Source of the DNA: Bacillaceae bacterium UBA7792
GTDB lineage: Bacteria; Bacillota; Bacilli; Bacillales; Cytobacillaceae
DNA: 50,691 nt
NCBI GenBank assembly: GCA_002480735.1
Contig: DLCS01000274.1
Span: forward strand, 1 to 50,691
Reading direction: 5' to 3'
Shown here: positions 30,294 to 38,977 of the stretch, in pieces
Layout of the letters: each line of letters starts with the position of its first letter
Position numbering within the stretch: position 1 is the first letter of the stretch
Translations under genes and position numbers: made by a program
Notes under the pieces: generated by a model
What the model saw: the letters and a program-made list of their open reading frames with translations, nothing else
Databases searched by the model: none
Told to the model about the DNA's origin: nothing

Positions 30294-31082
30294 TTGAACA
30301 ACTACACAAATGAAAACACCGCCAGAAGATATAAAGCTCATGTGAGTATTTTTGGAACCACTCAACTCCATTTAAGAAATCCTTATATTATCGCTTGGTG
30401 GTCTGCAGCGTTTCCTGGATTTGGACATATGCTTTTATCTAAATATCTTAGAGGATATGCTTTATTTATTTGGGAAGTCATCGTTAATGTTAATTCCCAT
30501 CTTAATTCTTCTATGGTCTATTCCTTTCAAGGAAATATCGACATGGCAAAAGAGGTATTGGATACAAGATGGCTTCTCATGTATATTCCTGTGTACATTT
30601 TTGGGATTTGGGATAGTTATCGGACAACCGTTGATATGAATAGAGTTTATCTCTTGTCAGAAAGGGAGGACCACCATTTTAATTCATATGCAATTGGAGC
30701 ATTAGAGATCAATTATCTCGATAAACGAAATCCTCTTCTTGCCGTGATGTGGTCGTTGTTTATCCCTGGTTTAGGGCAGCTCTATATTCATAGAATTATG
30801 ACCGCTATATTTGTCATCATTTGGTTAGTTGTATTTCATTATTATTCCCATTTGGCTGAGAGTATTTTTCTTTTAATAATCGGTAATGTAAAAGAAGCTA
30901 CCTCTGTTTTAAAACCAGAATGGCTCCTTTATATGCCGTCACTCTACGGATTTGCTACATATGATTCTTATGTTAATACAATTGAAAATAACAAACTTTT
31001 TGAAAAAGAGTTAAGAAAACACTTAGCTGAGAATTATCAGTCGGAAGGTTTCCAAATACTAAAAGGGCAAAAAGTGAAGTGA
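30294..31082 (+). CDS. Multi-pass membrane protein with internal duplication (TM2-like)
   Basis: A 262-residue protein, function unknown. Two halves are alike: RNPYIIAWWSAAFPGFGHML (from about 28) and RNPLLAVMWSLFIPGLGQLY (from about 145), each followed by a hydrophobic helix, an alpha-helical insert and a W-L-x-Y-x-P...Y..(W/Y)DSY block (WLLMYIPVYIFGIWDSY; WLLYMPSLYGFATYDSY). The PGxGxxY/L feature recalls TM2-type domains. A TTG start follows AAAGGTGAAG. A single-copy relative is encoded at 45344-45805. It overlaps or abuts the next gene, so they may form one unit. Confidence 0.75.
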   Translation: MNNYTNENTARRYKAHVSIFGTTQLHLRNPYIIAWWSAAFPGFGHMLLSKYLRGYALFIWEVIVNVNSHLNSSMVYSFQGNIDMAKEVLDTRWLLMYIPVYIFGIWDSYRTTVDMNRVYLLSEREDHHFNSYAIGALEINYLDKRNPLLAVMWSLFIPGLGQLYIHRIMTAIFVIIWLVVFHYYSHLAESIFLLIIGNVKEATSVLKPEWLLYMPSLYGFATYDSYVNTIENNKLFEKELRKHLAENYQSEGFQILKGQKVK

Positions 31083-31087
31083 TCGAT

Positions 31088-31546
31088 ATGCAGCTATTTT
31101 CAACATTTGAAACAACAAGCTATTTAGAAATGGCCATTTCAACTTTAGAAAAAAGAGGGATTCCGAAAGAAGACATATTTGCTGTCCCTTTGGATAATAA
31201 ACAGGAAGATCGTAAATTGTTTGATACCCTGCATCGCTCAGACGGAACTAGCCTAATTGATATTGGAATGGGGCTTGCCACTGCTTTTGCAGTAATTGGA
31301 GGAAGTATCGGTTTTAAATTGGCCTGGGGACCGATTTATTGGGGATTGATCGGTGCATTTGCTGGCTTTGTTCTTGGCTTTGTTATTCGCCTTTTTTTAG
31401 AATTAGTTATAATGAAAAAGAAGAGATTACTAAAAGGAAAACACTCTGAAGTCATCTTAATTATTGATTGTGCAGAATCACAAGCGGAGCTAGTAGAAGA
31501 GATACTTTGGAGCCATTTTGCATTAGGAATAGCAAAAGTAAAATAA
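31088..31546 (+). CDS. Membrane protein with glycine-zipper-like segment, unknown function
   Basis: A 152-residue protein whose N-terminal 50 residues (FSTFETTSYLEMAISTLEKR and IPKEDIFAVPLDN) resemble the soluble domain of YflT-like general stress proteins. Two hydrophobic Gly-rich segments follow (about 65-85 and 90-112). The C-terminus is soluble (SEVILIIDCAESQAELVEEI). Start is GTG 31079 or ATG 31088; both have weak ribosome sites next to the previous stop codon. Co-transcription with the upstream membrane protein is likely. Confidence 0.65.
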   Translation: MQLFSTFETTSYLEMAISTLEKRGIPKEDIFAVPLDNKQEDRKLFDTLHRSDGTSLIDIGMGLATAFAVIGGSIGFKLAWGPIYWGLIGAFAGFVLGFVIRLFLELVIMKKKRLLKGKHSEVILIIDCAESQAELVEEILWSHFALGIAKVK

Positions 31547-31600
31547 TCGAAACAGACGATCATGAGAGTGATGAGGGAGCTTTTCGAGGAGGAGACGAAT

Positions 31601-32167
31601 ATGACAAATAGTAAAAGGGTATTGTCACCTGAACAACAAGAAGATTTACTCAGCATGCTGAAAGTCCGTTTTGAAAAAAACATGAATCGCCACGAGGGTC
31701 TTGAATGGGCCAAAATCCAAGCAAAGCTGGAAGCGAATCCAGAAAAACTATGGTCTCTTAATGAAATGGAACAAACCGGCGGGGAGCCGGATGTTGTAGG
31801 TTATGATGAAAAAAAGGACGAATACATATTTTATGATTGTTCAGCGGAAAGTCCTAAAGGTCGCAGAAGTATTTGCTATGACCGTGAAGCCCTGGAGTCT
31901 AGGAAAAAACATAAACCAGAAAACAGTGCTATAGATATGGCAGCTGCCATGGGTATTGAACTTTTATCAGAAGAACAATATCGAGAATTGCAGAAGCTTG
32001 GAAATTTCGATATGAAAACATCGAGCTGGGTGCAAACACCATCTGATATTAGAGAACTCGGCGGTGCCCTTTTCTGCGATCGTCGCTATGGGCAAGTCTT
32101 CTTGTATCACAACGGTGCTGATTCCTACTATGCTGCCAGAGGGTTCCGTGGCTCTCTAAGGGTGTGA
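31601..32167 (+). CDS. DUF4256-family protein
   Basis: A 188-residue soluble protein matching the DUF4256 pattern: LSPEQQEDLLSMLKVRFEKN, WSLNEMEQTGGEPDVVGYD, EYIFYDCSAESPKGRRSICY and GGALFCDRRYGQVFLYHNGA. Function of the family is not known. The ATG at 31601 follows GAGGAGGAG; the upstream frame from 31562 has no ribosome site. A terminator follows directly. Confidence 0.8.
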   Translation: MTNSKRVLSPEQQEDLLSMLKVRFEKNMNRHEGLEWAKIQAKLEANPEKLWSLNEMEQTGGEPDVVGYDEKKDEYIFYDCSAESPKGRRSICYDREALESRKKHKPENSAIDMAAAMGIELLSEEQYRELQKLGNFDMKTSSWVQTPSDIRELGGALFCDRRYGQVFLYHNGADSYYAARGFRGSLRV

Positions 32168-32190
32168 ATTTTTCAAGCCGCAAAAATAAC

Positions 32191-32224
32191 TCCTCATCTG
32201 GATTGACAGGTGGGGATTTTTTTA
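32191..32224 (+). terminator. Terminator after the DUF4256 gene
   Basis: TCCTCATCT (32191-32199) pairs with AGGTGGGGA (32208-32216), including G-U pairs, followed by seven T. Confidence 0.75.
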
Positions 32225-32251
32225 TGCTTGAATGGTAGATGTTATTTCCCT

Positions 32252-32280
32252 TTGACTTATTCCAAAATCCAGTTTACAAT
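32252..32280 (+). promoter_or_regulatory. Sigma-A promoter of the resistance operon
   Basis: TTGACT (32252-32257), a 17-base spacer and TACAAT (32275-32280). Transcription would start near 32287, just before the leader peptide's ribosome site. Confidence 0.75.
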
Positions 32281-32318
32281 AATAGTGAATTTTAGATGCT
32301 AAGGAGGATTATTAAAAA

Positions 32319-32360
32319 ATGACCCACGCGATGAGACTTCGATTCCCAACTTTGAACTAG
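32319..32360 (+). CDS. ErmDL-like regulatory leader peptide
   Basis: A 13-codon frame with a strong AAGGAGG site encodes MTHAMRLRFPTLN. It is nearly identical to the ErmD leader peptide as I recall it, which begins MTHSMRLRFPTLN. The Arg-Leu-Arg triad (codons 6-8) is the +X+ motif at which macrolide-bound ribosomes stall. Stalling here would alter folding of the roughly 370-base leader and let transcription pass the attenuator before the methyltransferase and ABC-F genes. Too short for normal gene finders. Confidence 0.88.
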   Translation: MTHAMRLRFPTLN

Positions 32361-32545
32361 TAATTGAATACGTTCAAAGGCTCTGTTTGTTGATACAGAG
32401 TAAACGGGATTAGTCTGTCCTTTTTTAATAATCTTCATTTCATATTTGAAGGATCGTTCTCCTCATATTTGTAGCTTCTCCTACTTATTATTGTTGTAGG
32501 GATTTTTACTGTTACCATTATGGGGGATCAAAATATGTAATGTGT

Positions 32546-32580
32546 AGAAAGGTGGCTTGTTCTGCCTTTCTTTATTTTTG
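32546..32580 (+). terminator. Internal terminator in the leader
   Basis: AGAAAGG (32546-32552) pairs with CCTTTCT (32565-32571), followed by TTATTTTTG. Confidence 0.6.
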
Positions 32581-32678
32581 TTTAATTCCCCCTTCATTTC
32601 TCGAGGTGGGTTATTTGCTGAAGGCTTCTCACAGCTTCCAAATCAAATAAGGATGGGTCTCTTTCCCTTTACTCACAG

Positions 32679-32712
32679 ATCACAGGCAGATGCTTGTGAT
32701 TTTTTTGTTTTC
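32679..32712 (+). terminator. Attenuator terminator before rlmA
   Basis: ATCACAGGC (32679-32687) pairs with GCTTGTGAT (32692-32700), one G-U pair and an AGAT loop, followed by TTTTTTGTTTT. It ends just before the rlmA ribosome site. Confidence 0.8.
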
Positions 32713-32729
32713 AAAAGGAGGAAGAAATC

Positions 32730-33623
32730 ATGACTCAGAAAGAAAAAAGTGCCGAAATGGTTCGAAAAAATATACGAGCTATTAGGTGTTCCCTTTGTAA
32801 CAATCCCATGGAGGTAGTAGATTTTAAAAGCCTCATATGTTCAAACAATCATTCGTTTGATTTTGCCAAACAAGGCTATGTGAACATGATGATTCGTTCT
32901 ACAAATAGTCATTACGACAAAAAGTTATTTGCAGCAAGGCAAAAAATCATTATGGAAAGTAACTTGTATGCATTGCTGCATCAGAAGATTGCAGAGGTTA
33001 TCAATAAAAGGATACCTCCGTCTAATGATGAGATTCGGATCTTTGATGCGGGGTGTGGAGAAGGTTCGCATTTAAAAAGGATTTTAGATGAATGTAAGAA
33101 TGAAGCAATGACGGGGATTGGTTTAGATATTTCAAAGGAAGGCATTAGAATGGCGGCAAGACATTACCGGCAATCCATTTGGCTTGTTGGTGATTTAGCC
33201 AATTCACCCTTAGCCAATCAATCTTGTCAGGTCATAATGAATATCCTATCACCTGCCAATTATACAGATTTCAAAAGAATTCTAGTTTCTGATGGCCTCA
33301 TTGTTAAGATTGTTCCCGGTCCTCATTATCTCAAGGAACTTCGGGATGCATGTTTCGATGATACTGACAAACTGGTCTATAAAAATGATAAAACCGTTTC
33401 CCTTTTTAAAGAGCATTTTCATCTAGTGGACATGATTCATGTTAGTTATATGACGAGGCTATCGCAATTAGAATTAACTAATTTAGTTCAAATGTCTCCA
33501 ATCGCCTGGAATTCGAAAAAGGAGCAGTTGGAGCAATTCACAAATCAAGCTTTTTCCGATATTACTGTAGATTTAGATATTTTGGTCGGAGTAAAAAAGC
33601 AGACGAAAGGAGATGGAGCGTAA
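32730..33623 (+). CDS. rlmA: 23S rRNA guanine-N1 methyltransferase (RlmA/TlrB-like)
   Basis: A 297-residue SAM-dependent methyltransferase. An N-terminal zinc site (Cys20, Cys23, Cys37 and His41) is typical of RlmA proteins, and the SAM motif FDAGCGEGSHL follows near residue 105. Gram-positive RlmA(II)/TlrB modifies G748 in the exit tunnel of 23S rRNA, affecting macrolide, tylosin-type and ketolide binding. The ATG follows AAAGGAGG. Its stop overlaps the ABC-F start. The ErmDL-like leader upstream implies induction by macrolides. Confidence 0.85.
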   Translation: MTQKEKSAEMVRKNIRAIRCSLCNNPMEVVDFKSLICSNNHSFDFAKQGYVNMMIRSTNSHYDKKLFAARQKIIMESNLYALLHQKIAEVINKRIPPSNDEIRIFDAGCGEGSHLKRILDECKNEAMTGIGLDISKEGIRMAARHYRQSIWLVGDLANSPLANQSCQVIMNILSPANYTDFKRILVSDGLIVKIVPGPHYLKELRDACFDDTDKLVYKNDKTVSLFKEHFHLVDMIHVSYMTRLSQLELTNLVQMSPIAWNSKKEQLEQFTNQAFSDITVDLDILVGVKKQTKGDGA

Positions 33624-35092
33624 TGGAAAAGGCATGTATTGAATTGGAGAACATTGAAGTATCATTTTTAGATAGAGTAGTATTAAGCATTCCACGACTT
33701 GCTGTCCATCAGTTTGACCGGATTGGCATTGTTGGAAAAAATGGAGCTGGTAAGAGCACCCTTTTGAAACTGATGAATGGTCAAATGAAGCCAGAGAACG
33801 GGCAAGTGAAACGCTTTATCGATTTTGCTTATTTTGATCAATTAACCATTCCTGAAAAAACAGAGGTAGATTACGAGCTAAGAGGGAAATTGTCTATTCC
33901 AGAAACGGAAGTGGAAAGCTTTAGCGGCGGAGAGCTGACAAGGCTGAAGCTAGCACAGCTTTTTTCTAATTATCATGAGGGGTTGCTCATTGATGAGCCA
34001 ACCACCCATCTTGATACAGAAGGGATCCAATTTTTTATTGAGGAATTGACTTATTATTACGGTGTTCTCGTGCTTGTGAGTCATGACCGATTTGTATTGG
34101 ACAAATTGGTAACAAAAATTTGGGAAGTGGAAGATGGAATAGTCACCGAATATACAGGGAATTATTCGGATTATGTTGCACAAAAGGGGCTGCAGAAAAG
34201 GCAGCAACAGGAGCAGCATGAAAAATATCTAAAAGAGAAAACCCGTCTGATCAAAGCTGCAGAAGAAAAAATGAAGAAGGCCGAGAAAATTACACAGGCC
34301 AATGGACGTATGTCCAAAAAGGAAACAAAAGCAAAGGCGAATAAGATGTTTATGACTAAGTCAAAGGATACGAGCCAAAAGGCGGTTCAACGAGCGGCAA
34401 AAGCGATAGAGCAAAGAGTGGAACAGCTCGAAGCGGTGGAGGCTCCGAAAGAAGAGCAAGTGATTCATTTTCATCAATCGCATGCTCTTCAATTACACAA
34501 TAAATTTCCGATTATGGCCGATCGCCTAACTCTAAAAGCGGGGGAGAAGATCCTCCTTGAAGAAGCTAGCTTCCAGTTTCCATTAGGCCAGACTATCGCC
34601 ATAACTGGAAAGAATGGTTCTGGGAAAACAACATTGCTTCGCCACATCCTGAAGCGGGGTGAAGGAGTGACTTTGTCTCCAAAAGCGGTTATCGGGGCAT
34701 ATGAGCAGATGGATTATCAATTTACAATGGATGAATCGGTCCTCGGCTATATGAAAGAAAGGAGCGATTATGATGAAAGGAAAATTCGTTCCGTCCTGCA
34801 TTCCATGAGTTTTACAGGCAATGACGTGAAAAAGAATGTCCGCCATTTAAGTGGTGGGGAGGCCATTCGACTAGTTTTGTGCCAGCTATTTTTAGGAAGA
34901 TACAATGTGCTCGTTTTGGATGAACCAACAAACTTCTTAGATGTCTTCTGTATTGAAGCGTTGGAACGATTCATAAAAGTGTATGAGGGAACGATTCTCC
35001 TTGTCTCCCATGATCGGACTTTTATAGATCGAGTGGCTGATTGTGTCTATGTTATTGAAGATAAAAAATTGCATGCAATGAACAATCCCTAA
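33623..35092 (+). CDS. ABC-F ribosomal protection protein
   Basis: A 489-residue soluble twin-ATPase without membrane segments. ABC1: Walker A GKNGAGKST (38-46), signature FSGGELTRLKLA, Walker B LLIDEPTTHLD. A charged coiled-coil interdomain linker (about 195-290, rich in Lys and Gln) should reach the ribosomal exit-site and peptidyl-transferase region. ABC2: Walker A GKNGSGKTT (329-337), signature LSGGEAIRLVLC, Walker B VLVLDEPTNFLD. Proteins of this kind (VmlR, Vga, Lsa, Msr) displace antibiotics from the ribosome. It overlaps rlmA by one base and shares its drug-responsive leader. The drug spectrum depends on the linker tip and is not predictable here. Confidence 0.88.
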   Translation: MEKACIELENIEVSFLDRVVLSIPRLAVHQFDRIGIVGKNGAGKSTLLKLMNGQMKPENGQVKRFIDFAYFDQLTIPEKTEVDYELRGKLSIPETEVESFSGGELTRLKLAQLFSNYHEGLLIDEPTTHLDTEGIQFFIEELTYYYGVLVLVSHDRFVLDKLVTKIWEVEDGIVTEYTGNYSDYVAQKGLQKRQQQEQHEKYLKEKTRLIKAAEEKMKKAEKITQANGRMSKKETKAKANKMFMTKSKDTSQKAVQRAAKAIEQRVEQLEAVEAPKEEQVIHFHQSHALQLHNKFPIMADRLTLKAGEKILLEEASFQFPLGQTIAITGKNGSGKTTLLRHILKRGEGVTLSPKAVIGAYEQMDYQFTMDESVLGYMKERSDYDERKIRSVLHSMSFTGNDVKKNVRHLSGGEAIRLVLCQLFLGRYNVLVLDEPTNFLDVFCIEALERFIKVYEGTILLVSHDRTFIDRVADCVYVIEDKKLHAMNNP

Positions 35093-35119
35093 ATGAGGGA
35101 TTGCAGCTGTTTTAATTTT

Positions 35120-35150
35120 GGCTGGATCCAATGTGGTCCAGTCTTTTTTG
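35120..35150 (+). terminator. Terminator of the rlmA/ABC-F operon
   Basis: GGCTGGATC (35120-35128) pairs with GGTCCAGTC (35135-35143), two G-U pairs, followed by six T. A further stem CAATCCCT / AGGGATTG spans the ABC-F stop codon. Confidence 0.8.
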
Positions 35151-35258
35151 TAGAAGGTGAAGATCCCAGATAAGCTTGTATATGTTCAGAGAAAATGGAA
35201 AAACTCTTACTACCAAAAAGCAATAACTATCTTATCGTATAGGGGATGTTTATGAAAC

Positions 35259-35756
35259 ATGCTGCTGGAGCATTGGATTTTTTTAGCAACGTGGGTGCTT
35301 GGTATTATTGGCTTTCTACTGTTCATTCCACGAAAAGATCGCCGAGTGGGGATTATGGCATTTATGATTTTTCAAGCACTCATTTGGCTTTGCGATATGC
35401 CTGCATTTAAATTTAATTTGTTAAGTGCTCCTGTACGAATTTTACCAAAAGCAACAAATCTCGCACTTACCATTAATTATATTTTTTATCCTGTATTGTT
35501 TTCCATCTATTACGTTCATAGAAGGGTAAAAGGGAATCTATGGTCCAAGTTTCTATACTTTTTTGTTTGGATCTCTGCCGTCACGTTGCTTGATATGGTG
35601 ATTGAGAGGTACACAGATCTATTAGAGTATGGATTCCTGACTTGGTATGGGATGTGGGGATACATAAGCTTCCTCTTTTATGTAAGTCAGGTCTGCTGTA
35701 ATAGGTTTTTTAAAGATAAATCCTCTCCTCAAGCAGAGCGGTGGGCGACCGAATGA
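35259..35756 (+). CDS. CBO0543-like membrane protein, copy 1
   Basis: A 165-residue protein with about five membrane helices. It matches the pattern of Bacillus CBO0543-family proteins: EHWIFLATWVLGIIGFLLFIP, a central APVRILPKATN and LDMVIERYTDLLEYGFLTWY near the C-terminus. Function is unknown. It overlaps a related gene immediately downstream by four bases (ATGA), so both are translated together. The start at 35259 has a modest GGGGATG site. Confidence 0.65.
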   Translation: MLLEHWIFLATWVLGIIGFLLFIPRKDRRVGIMAFMIFQALIWLCDMPAFKFNLLSAPVRILPKATNLALTINYIFYPVLFSIYYVHRRVKGNLWSKFLYFFVWISAVTLLDMVIERYTDLLEYGFLTWYGMWGYISFLFYVSQVCCNRFFKDKSSPQAERWATE

Positions 35757-36214
35757 GAATGGAATGGTGGATCCTCATATCCGTGTTTGCGATCGCGACA
35801 AGTATCCTTGCTTTCATCCCGAAAAATAAAATGCGGCTTGCTGTTGTGGCTTTTTTGGCTACGCAGGTTATTACTTTGCTAATCGGCTTAGTCGTCGTAG
35901 AATTGGGGCTGCTTGCCTATCCTGTTCGGTTATTTGCATCTGTGAATCGGACTAGCTTCACGTACGAGTATTATGCTTTTCCAGTCGTATGTGCGGCCTT
36001 TAACGTATGGTATCCCCATAATCAGGGCAAGACCATTCAATTGGGATATTATGTTGGTTTTGTCTCTATATTAACGGCTATTGAAGTCATTATCGAAAAA
36101 TATACGGATCTCATCGAGTACATACACTGGGAATGGTATATTACTTGGGTGACAATAGGTATTGCGTTATTTGTAGTACATCAATTTTGTAAGTGGTTCT
36201 TTGCAAAAGAATAA
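35753..36214 (+). CDS. CBO0543-like membrane protein, copy 2
   Basis: A 153-residue paralogue of the preceding gene. It shares AYPVRLFASVNRTSF with APVRILPKATN of copy 1, and EVIIEKYTDLIEYIHWEWY with MVIERYTDLLEYGFLTWY. About five membrane helices. The ATG at 35753 overlaps the previous stop, after an AGCGGTGG site; ATG 35759 is possible. A tandem duplication with diverged sequence. Function unknown. Confidence 0.65.
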   Translation: MRMEWWILISVFAIATSILAFIPKNKMRLAVVAFLATQVITLLIGLVVVELGLLAYPVRLFASVNRTSFTYEYYAFPVVCAAFNVWYPHNQGKTIQLGYYVGFVSILTAIEVIIEKYTDLIEYIHWEWYITWVTIGIALFVVHQFCKWFFAKE

Positions 36215-36340
36215 TAATAAAATTCCATATAGATACTTAAGTGTATGTGTTACCTTTCTAAATAATATAGCTGTGGCTTGCGGTTTCTATCCAAAAAGGC
36301 AATAATTAGTTTTGAAAGTCGAAAAAAGAGAGGTACATAT

Positions 36341-37000
36341 ATGGATTTAATTCGGGGACTGATCAGTTTTATTCTTCATATTGATGAACATCTTGTAGAA
36401 ATTATTGATATCTTTGGTGGATGGTCATACATTATTTTATTTTTAATTGTTTTTGTAGAGACAGGAGTAGTGATCTTCCCGTTTTTACCTGGGGATTCAT
36501 TATTATTTGCAAGTGGTGCCTTTGCTGCATTAGGATCCTTTCACTTTACGTTATTGCTTGCTGTCTTTTTTACAGCCGCAGTGATCGGTGATACGGTGAA
36601 TTATCATATCGGAAGAAAGATTGGTACATCGATCCCGCCAACTAGCTGGTTGGGTAAGGTGATTAATCGAGAAAAAATGGAGAAAGCGGAAGCGTTTTTT
36701 AATAAACATGGTGGAAAGACGATTGTGATTGCTCGCTTTATGCCTTTTATTCGAACATTTATTCCATTCGTTGCGGGAGCAAGCCGCATGAATTATCGCT
36801 ATTTCCTTGTTTACAATGTAGTTGGTGCAGCATTGTGGGTGGGCATTTGTACAACGGCAGGCTATCTATTCGGTAATATTCCCATTATTAAAGAAAACTT
36901 CTCGACGGTTATTTTGCTTATTATTTTCGTTTCCGTTCTTCCAGCGATCATTGGTTATCTTAAATCGAAGCTGGATAATAGAGCAAGTGGGAAACGCTGA
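36341..37000 (+). CDS. DedA-family membrane protein (SNARE-associated domain)
   Basis: A 219-residue DedA/VTT-domain protein. Conserved blocks include ETGVVIFPFLPGDSLLFASG, GDTVNYHIGRKIG and RFMPFIRTFIPFVAGASRMN, whose Arg residues are functionally important in the family. Such proteins take part in recycling of undecaprenyl phosphate or phospholipid flipping. The ATG at 36341 follows AGAGAGG; 21 codons of upstream frame are excluded. Monocistronic with its own terminator. Confidence 0.9.
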   Translation: MDLIRGLISFILHIDEHLVEIIDIFGGWSYIILFLIVFVETGVVIFPFLPGDSLLFASGAFAALGSFHFTLLLAVFFTAAVIGDTVNYHIGRKIGTSIPPTSWLGKVINREKMEKAEAFFNKHGGKTIVIARFMPFIRTFIPFVAGASRMNYRYFLVYNVVGAALWVGICTTAGYLFGNIPIIKENFSTVILLIIFVSVLPAIIGYLKSKLDNRASGKR

Positions 37001-37038
37001 GGATTTTACCCGAATATTTATTCTATGAAGGCATACGG

Positions 37039-37095
37039 ATCGAAGGGCTAAGCTCTACTCGTAGATGAAGGGAGGCTCAGCTCTTCGATTTTTCT
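37039..37095 (+). terminator. Terminator of the DedA gene
   Basis: A fifteen-base stem with one mismatch (37039-37053 with 37075-37089, outer ATCGAAGGGCT / AGCTCTTCGAT), followed by TTTTTC. Confidence 0.8.
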
Positions 37096-37129
37096 AATTT
37101 CATAGAACTTGCGAGGGGAGGTACCTAAG

Positions 37130-38095
37130 TTATTTCCCAACCCCATGATGAACAGCTGTCTCTTTGGTAAAAACGGCCTCCCTCTTCCCTCTATAATTCA
37201 CAATAATGATTCCAAAAGTCACTAATGCCAGTGCAGCTAGAATGAATAGGTTAAATTTCTCGCCTGGAATGAAGAAGGCAGATAGGGTTGCACCAAAGAG
37301 CGGAGTGAGGAAATTATAGATGCTGATTTCTCCAGCCTTGTTATATTTCAAAATCGCTGTCCATAAGGTGAACGCTACTGCCGATAACAAGGCAGCGTAA
37401 AGGATAAGTCCCCAACCGAAGGGTGTAAAAACGATTGCGCCTTGGCTGAGCTGTGGGACTCCGATGATTAGCAATACAATCGCACCAATCGTTAACTGCC
37501 ATCCAGTTAGAGTAATTGGATGGATACCGATCGCAAGCTGTTTTGTCATGATCGTCGTAATGGCCGTTGTCACTCCTGCCAAAATCATAAATCCTTCTCC
37601 CGTTATATGGAATTGGAATTGAAGCTCTTGCCCCCAGTTCGCCACAATAATTCCAGCAAACCCAACTAAGATTCCAATCGATTTTTGCCAATTGAGCTTG
37701 TCATTTTGATAGAAAAAGTGAGCTAGAATAATCGCTAGAAAGATACCGCTCGAATTAAGGATAGATCCTTGCATGCCACTGACTTTTGATAACCCGACAT
37801 AGAAGAAGTAATACTGGACAGCTGTTTGGCTAATCCCGAATACGACTAAGATCGGGATTTGTTCTTTCTTTACTTTTACTTGCTGGGGATTCTTCATGAG
37901 AAGAAATCCAAGAATGATAAGACCAGCCAGCAAAAATCGAATTCCCGCAAAAACAATTTGAGCACTTGTATCTCCCGCTGCAATCTGAAGCTCCGAAAAA
38001 CCTATTTTTAATACAGGAAAGGCACTTCCCCAAAGCAATGTACAAAGAGTCGCAAGCCCCATTACGCCCCATTTATTTTCAAAAATACTTTTCAA
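37130..38095 (-). CDS. EamA/DMT-family exporter
   Basis: A 321-residue, ten-helix drug/metabolite transporter with two EamA repeats: WGVMGLATLCTLLWGSAFPV at the start of the first and ITGEGFMILAGVTTAITTIM at the start of the second. It resembles B. subtilis YvbV. A TTG start is used after GGGAGTTAG. Monocistronic and convergent with DedA. Substrate unknown; the family exports amino acids, purines and drugs. Confidence 0.85.
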   Translation of the reverse strand: MKSIFENKWGVMGLATLCTLLWGSAFPVLKIGFSELQIAAGDTSAQIVFAGIRFLLAGLIILGFLLMKNPQQVKVKKEQIPILVVFGISQTAVQYYFFYVGLSKVSGMQGSILNSSGIFLAIILAHFFYQNDKLNWQKSIGILVGFAGIIVANWGQELQFQFHITGEGFMILAGVTTAITTIMTKQLAIGIHPITLTGWQLTIGAIVLLIIGVPQLSQGAIVFTPFGWGLILYAALLSAVAFTLWTAILKYNKAGEISIYNFLTPLFGATLSAFFIPGEKFNLFILAALALVTFGIIIVNYRGKREAVFTKETAVHHGVGK

Positions 38096-38354
38096 AAAAA
38101 TCTAACTCCCTATAATGATGTCATATTTTTTGCCACATGTATCCAGTATAAATTAATGGTTCAGCTACTAGACGGATATGATTATTATGAATCACTTTTT
38201 CACAAAAACCTAGAAATAAGTATTCGGGAAAATAAGGGATTAACGAACGATTATTGAATATAGTATTAGTCCTATTTCATATATTTTTGAGGAGAAGCTG
38301 GAAGTTCGTTATAATATGGATAACGCTAGTTGATGAACTCGGAGGATGGAGATC

Positions 38355-38879
38355 ATGAGTGATGGAGTGAAGTTAAGACCATTAGAAAGAGTTGATTTAG
38401 GATTTGTCCATAAACTAAACATCAATGCCAACATTATGTCCTACTGGTTTGAAGAGCCTTACGAGGCTTTTGTTGAACTGCAGGATCTGTATGACAAGCA
38501 TATTCATGATCAGGGAGAACGACGATTTATTGTGGAAAGCGCCGGTGAAATGGTTGGGCTTGTTGAGCTCGTTGAAATTGACTATATCCACCGGAGGGCC
38601 GAATTCCAAATTATCATTGATCCAAAGCATCAAGGCCACGGCTATGCCAAGGCTGCGACCAAGCTTGCCATGAATTATGCATTTTCCGTATTAAACCTAT
38701 ATAAACTGTATTTAATTGTTGATAAAAATAATGAAAAGGCCATTCATATTTATAAAAAGCTTGGGTTCCAATTTGAAGGAGAATTGATTGACGAGTTTTT
38801 TGTAGATGGTGAATACCATAATGCAATCAGAATGTGCCTTTTTCAGCATCAATACATAGGTAATTCTTCAAATGAGTGA
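38355..38879 (+). CDS. speG: Spermidine/spermine N1-acetyltransferase, SpeG-like
   Basis: A 174-residue GNAT enzyme acetylating polyamines with acetyl-CoA. It shows [59 protein letters not shown] (acetyl-CoA loop) and LVDKNN-type sequence followed by [20 protein letters not shown], the SpeG pattern. The ATG at 38355 follows CGGAGG; ATG 38346 lies too close to that site. Single gene. Confidence 0.85.
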   Translation: MSDGVKLRPLERVDLGFVHKLNINANIMSYWFEEPYEAFVELQDLYDKHIHDQGERRFIVESAGEMVGLVELVEIDYIHRRAEFQIIIDPKHQGHGYAKAATKLAMNYAFSVLNLYKLYLIVDKNNEKAIHIYKKLGFQFEGELIDEFFVDGEYHNAIRMCLFQHQYIGNSSNE

Positions 38880-38977
38880 AGAAAAAAATTGTATAGAAGA
38901 TAAATATCAGGGAACGATATGAGGGGTAAATTAAGTGTTTTTAATACAGTCTTGGGAAATCAAAGGAGTTGGATAAG

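Larger units (their letters stand above)
32361..32712 (+). promoter_or_regulatory. Transcription attenuator leader of the rlmA/ABC-F operon
   Basis: The untranslated leader between the peptide and rlmA can form several hairpins: CTCTGT with ACAGAG near 32382-32402, ACAGA with TCTGT as a competing pair, and two hairpins with T runs (32546-32580, 32679-32712). This is the layout expected of drug-induced antitermination. Which pairings form on stalling needs folding and probing. Confidence 0.65.
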
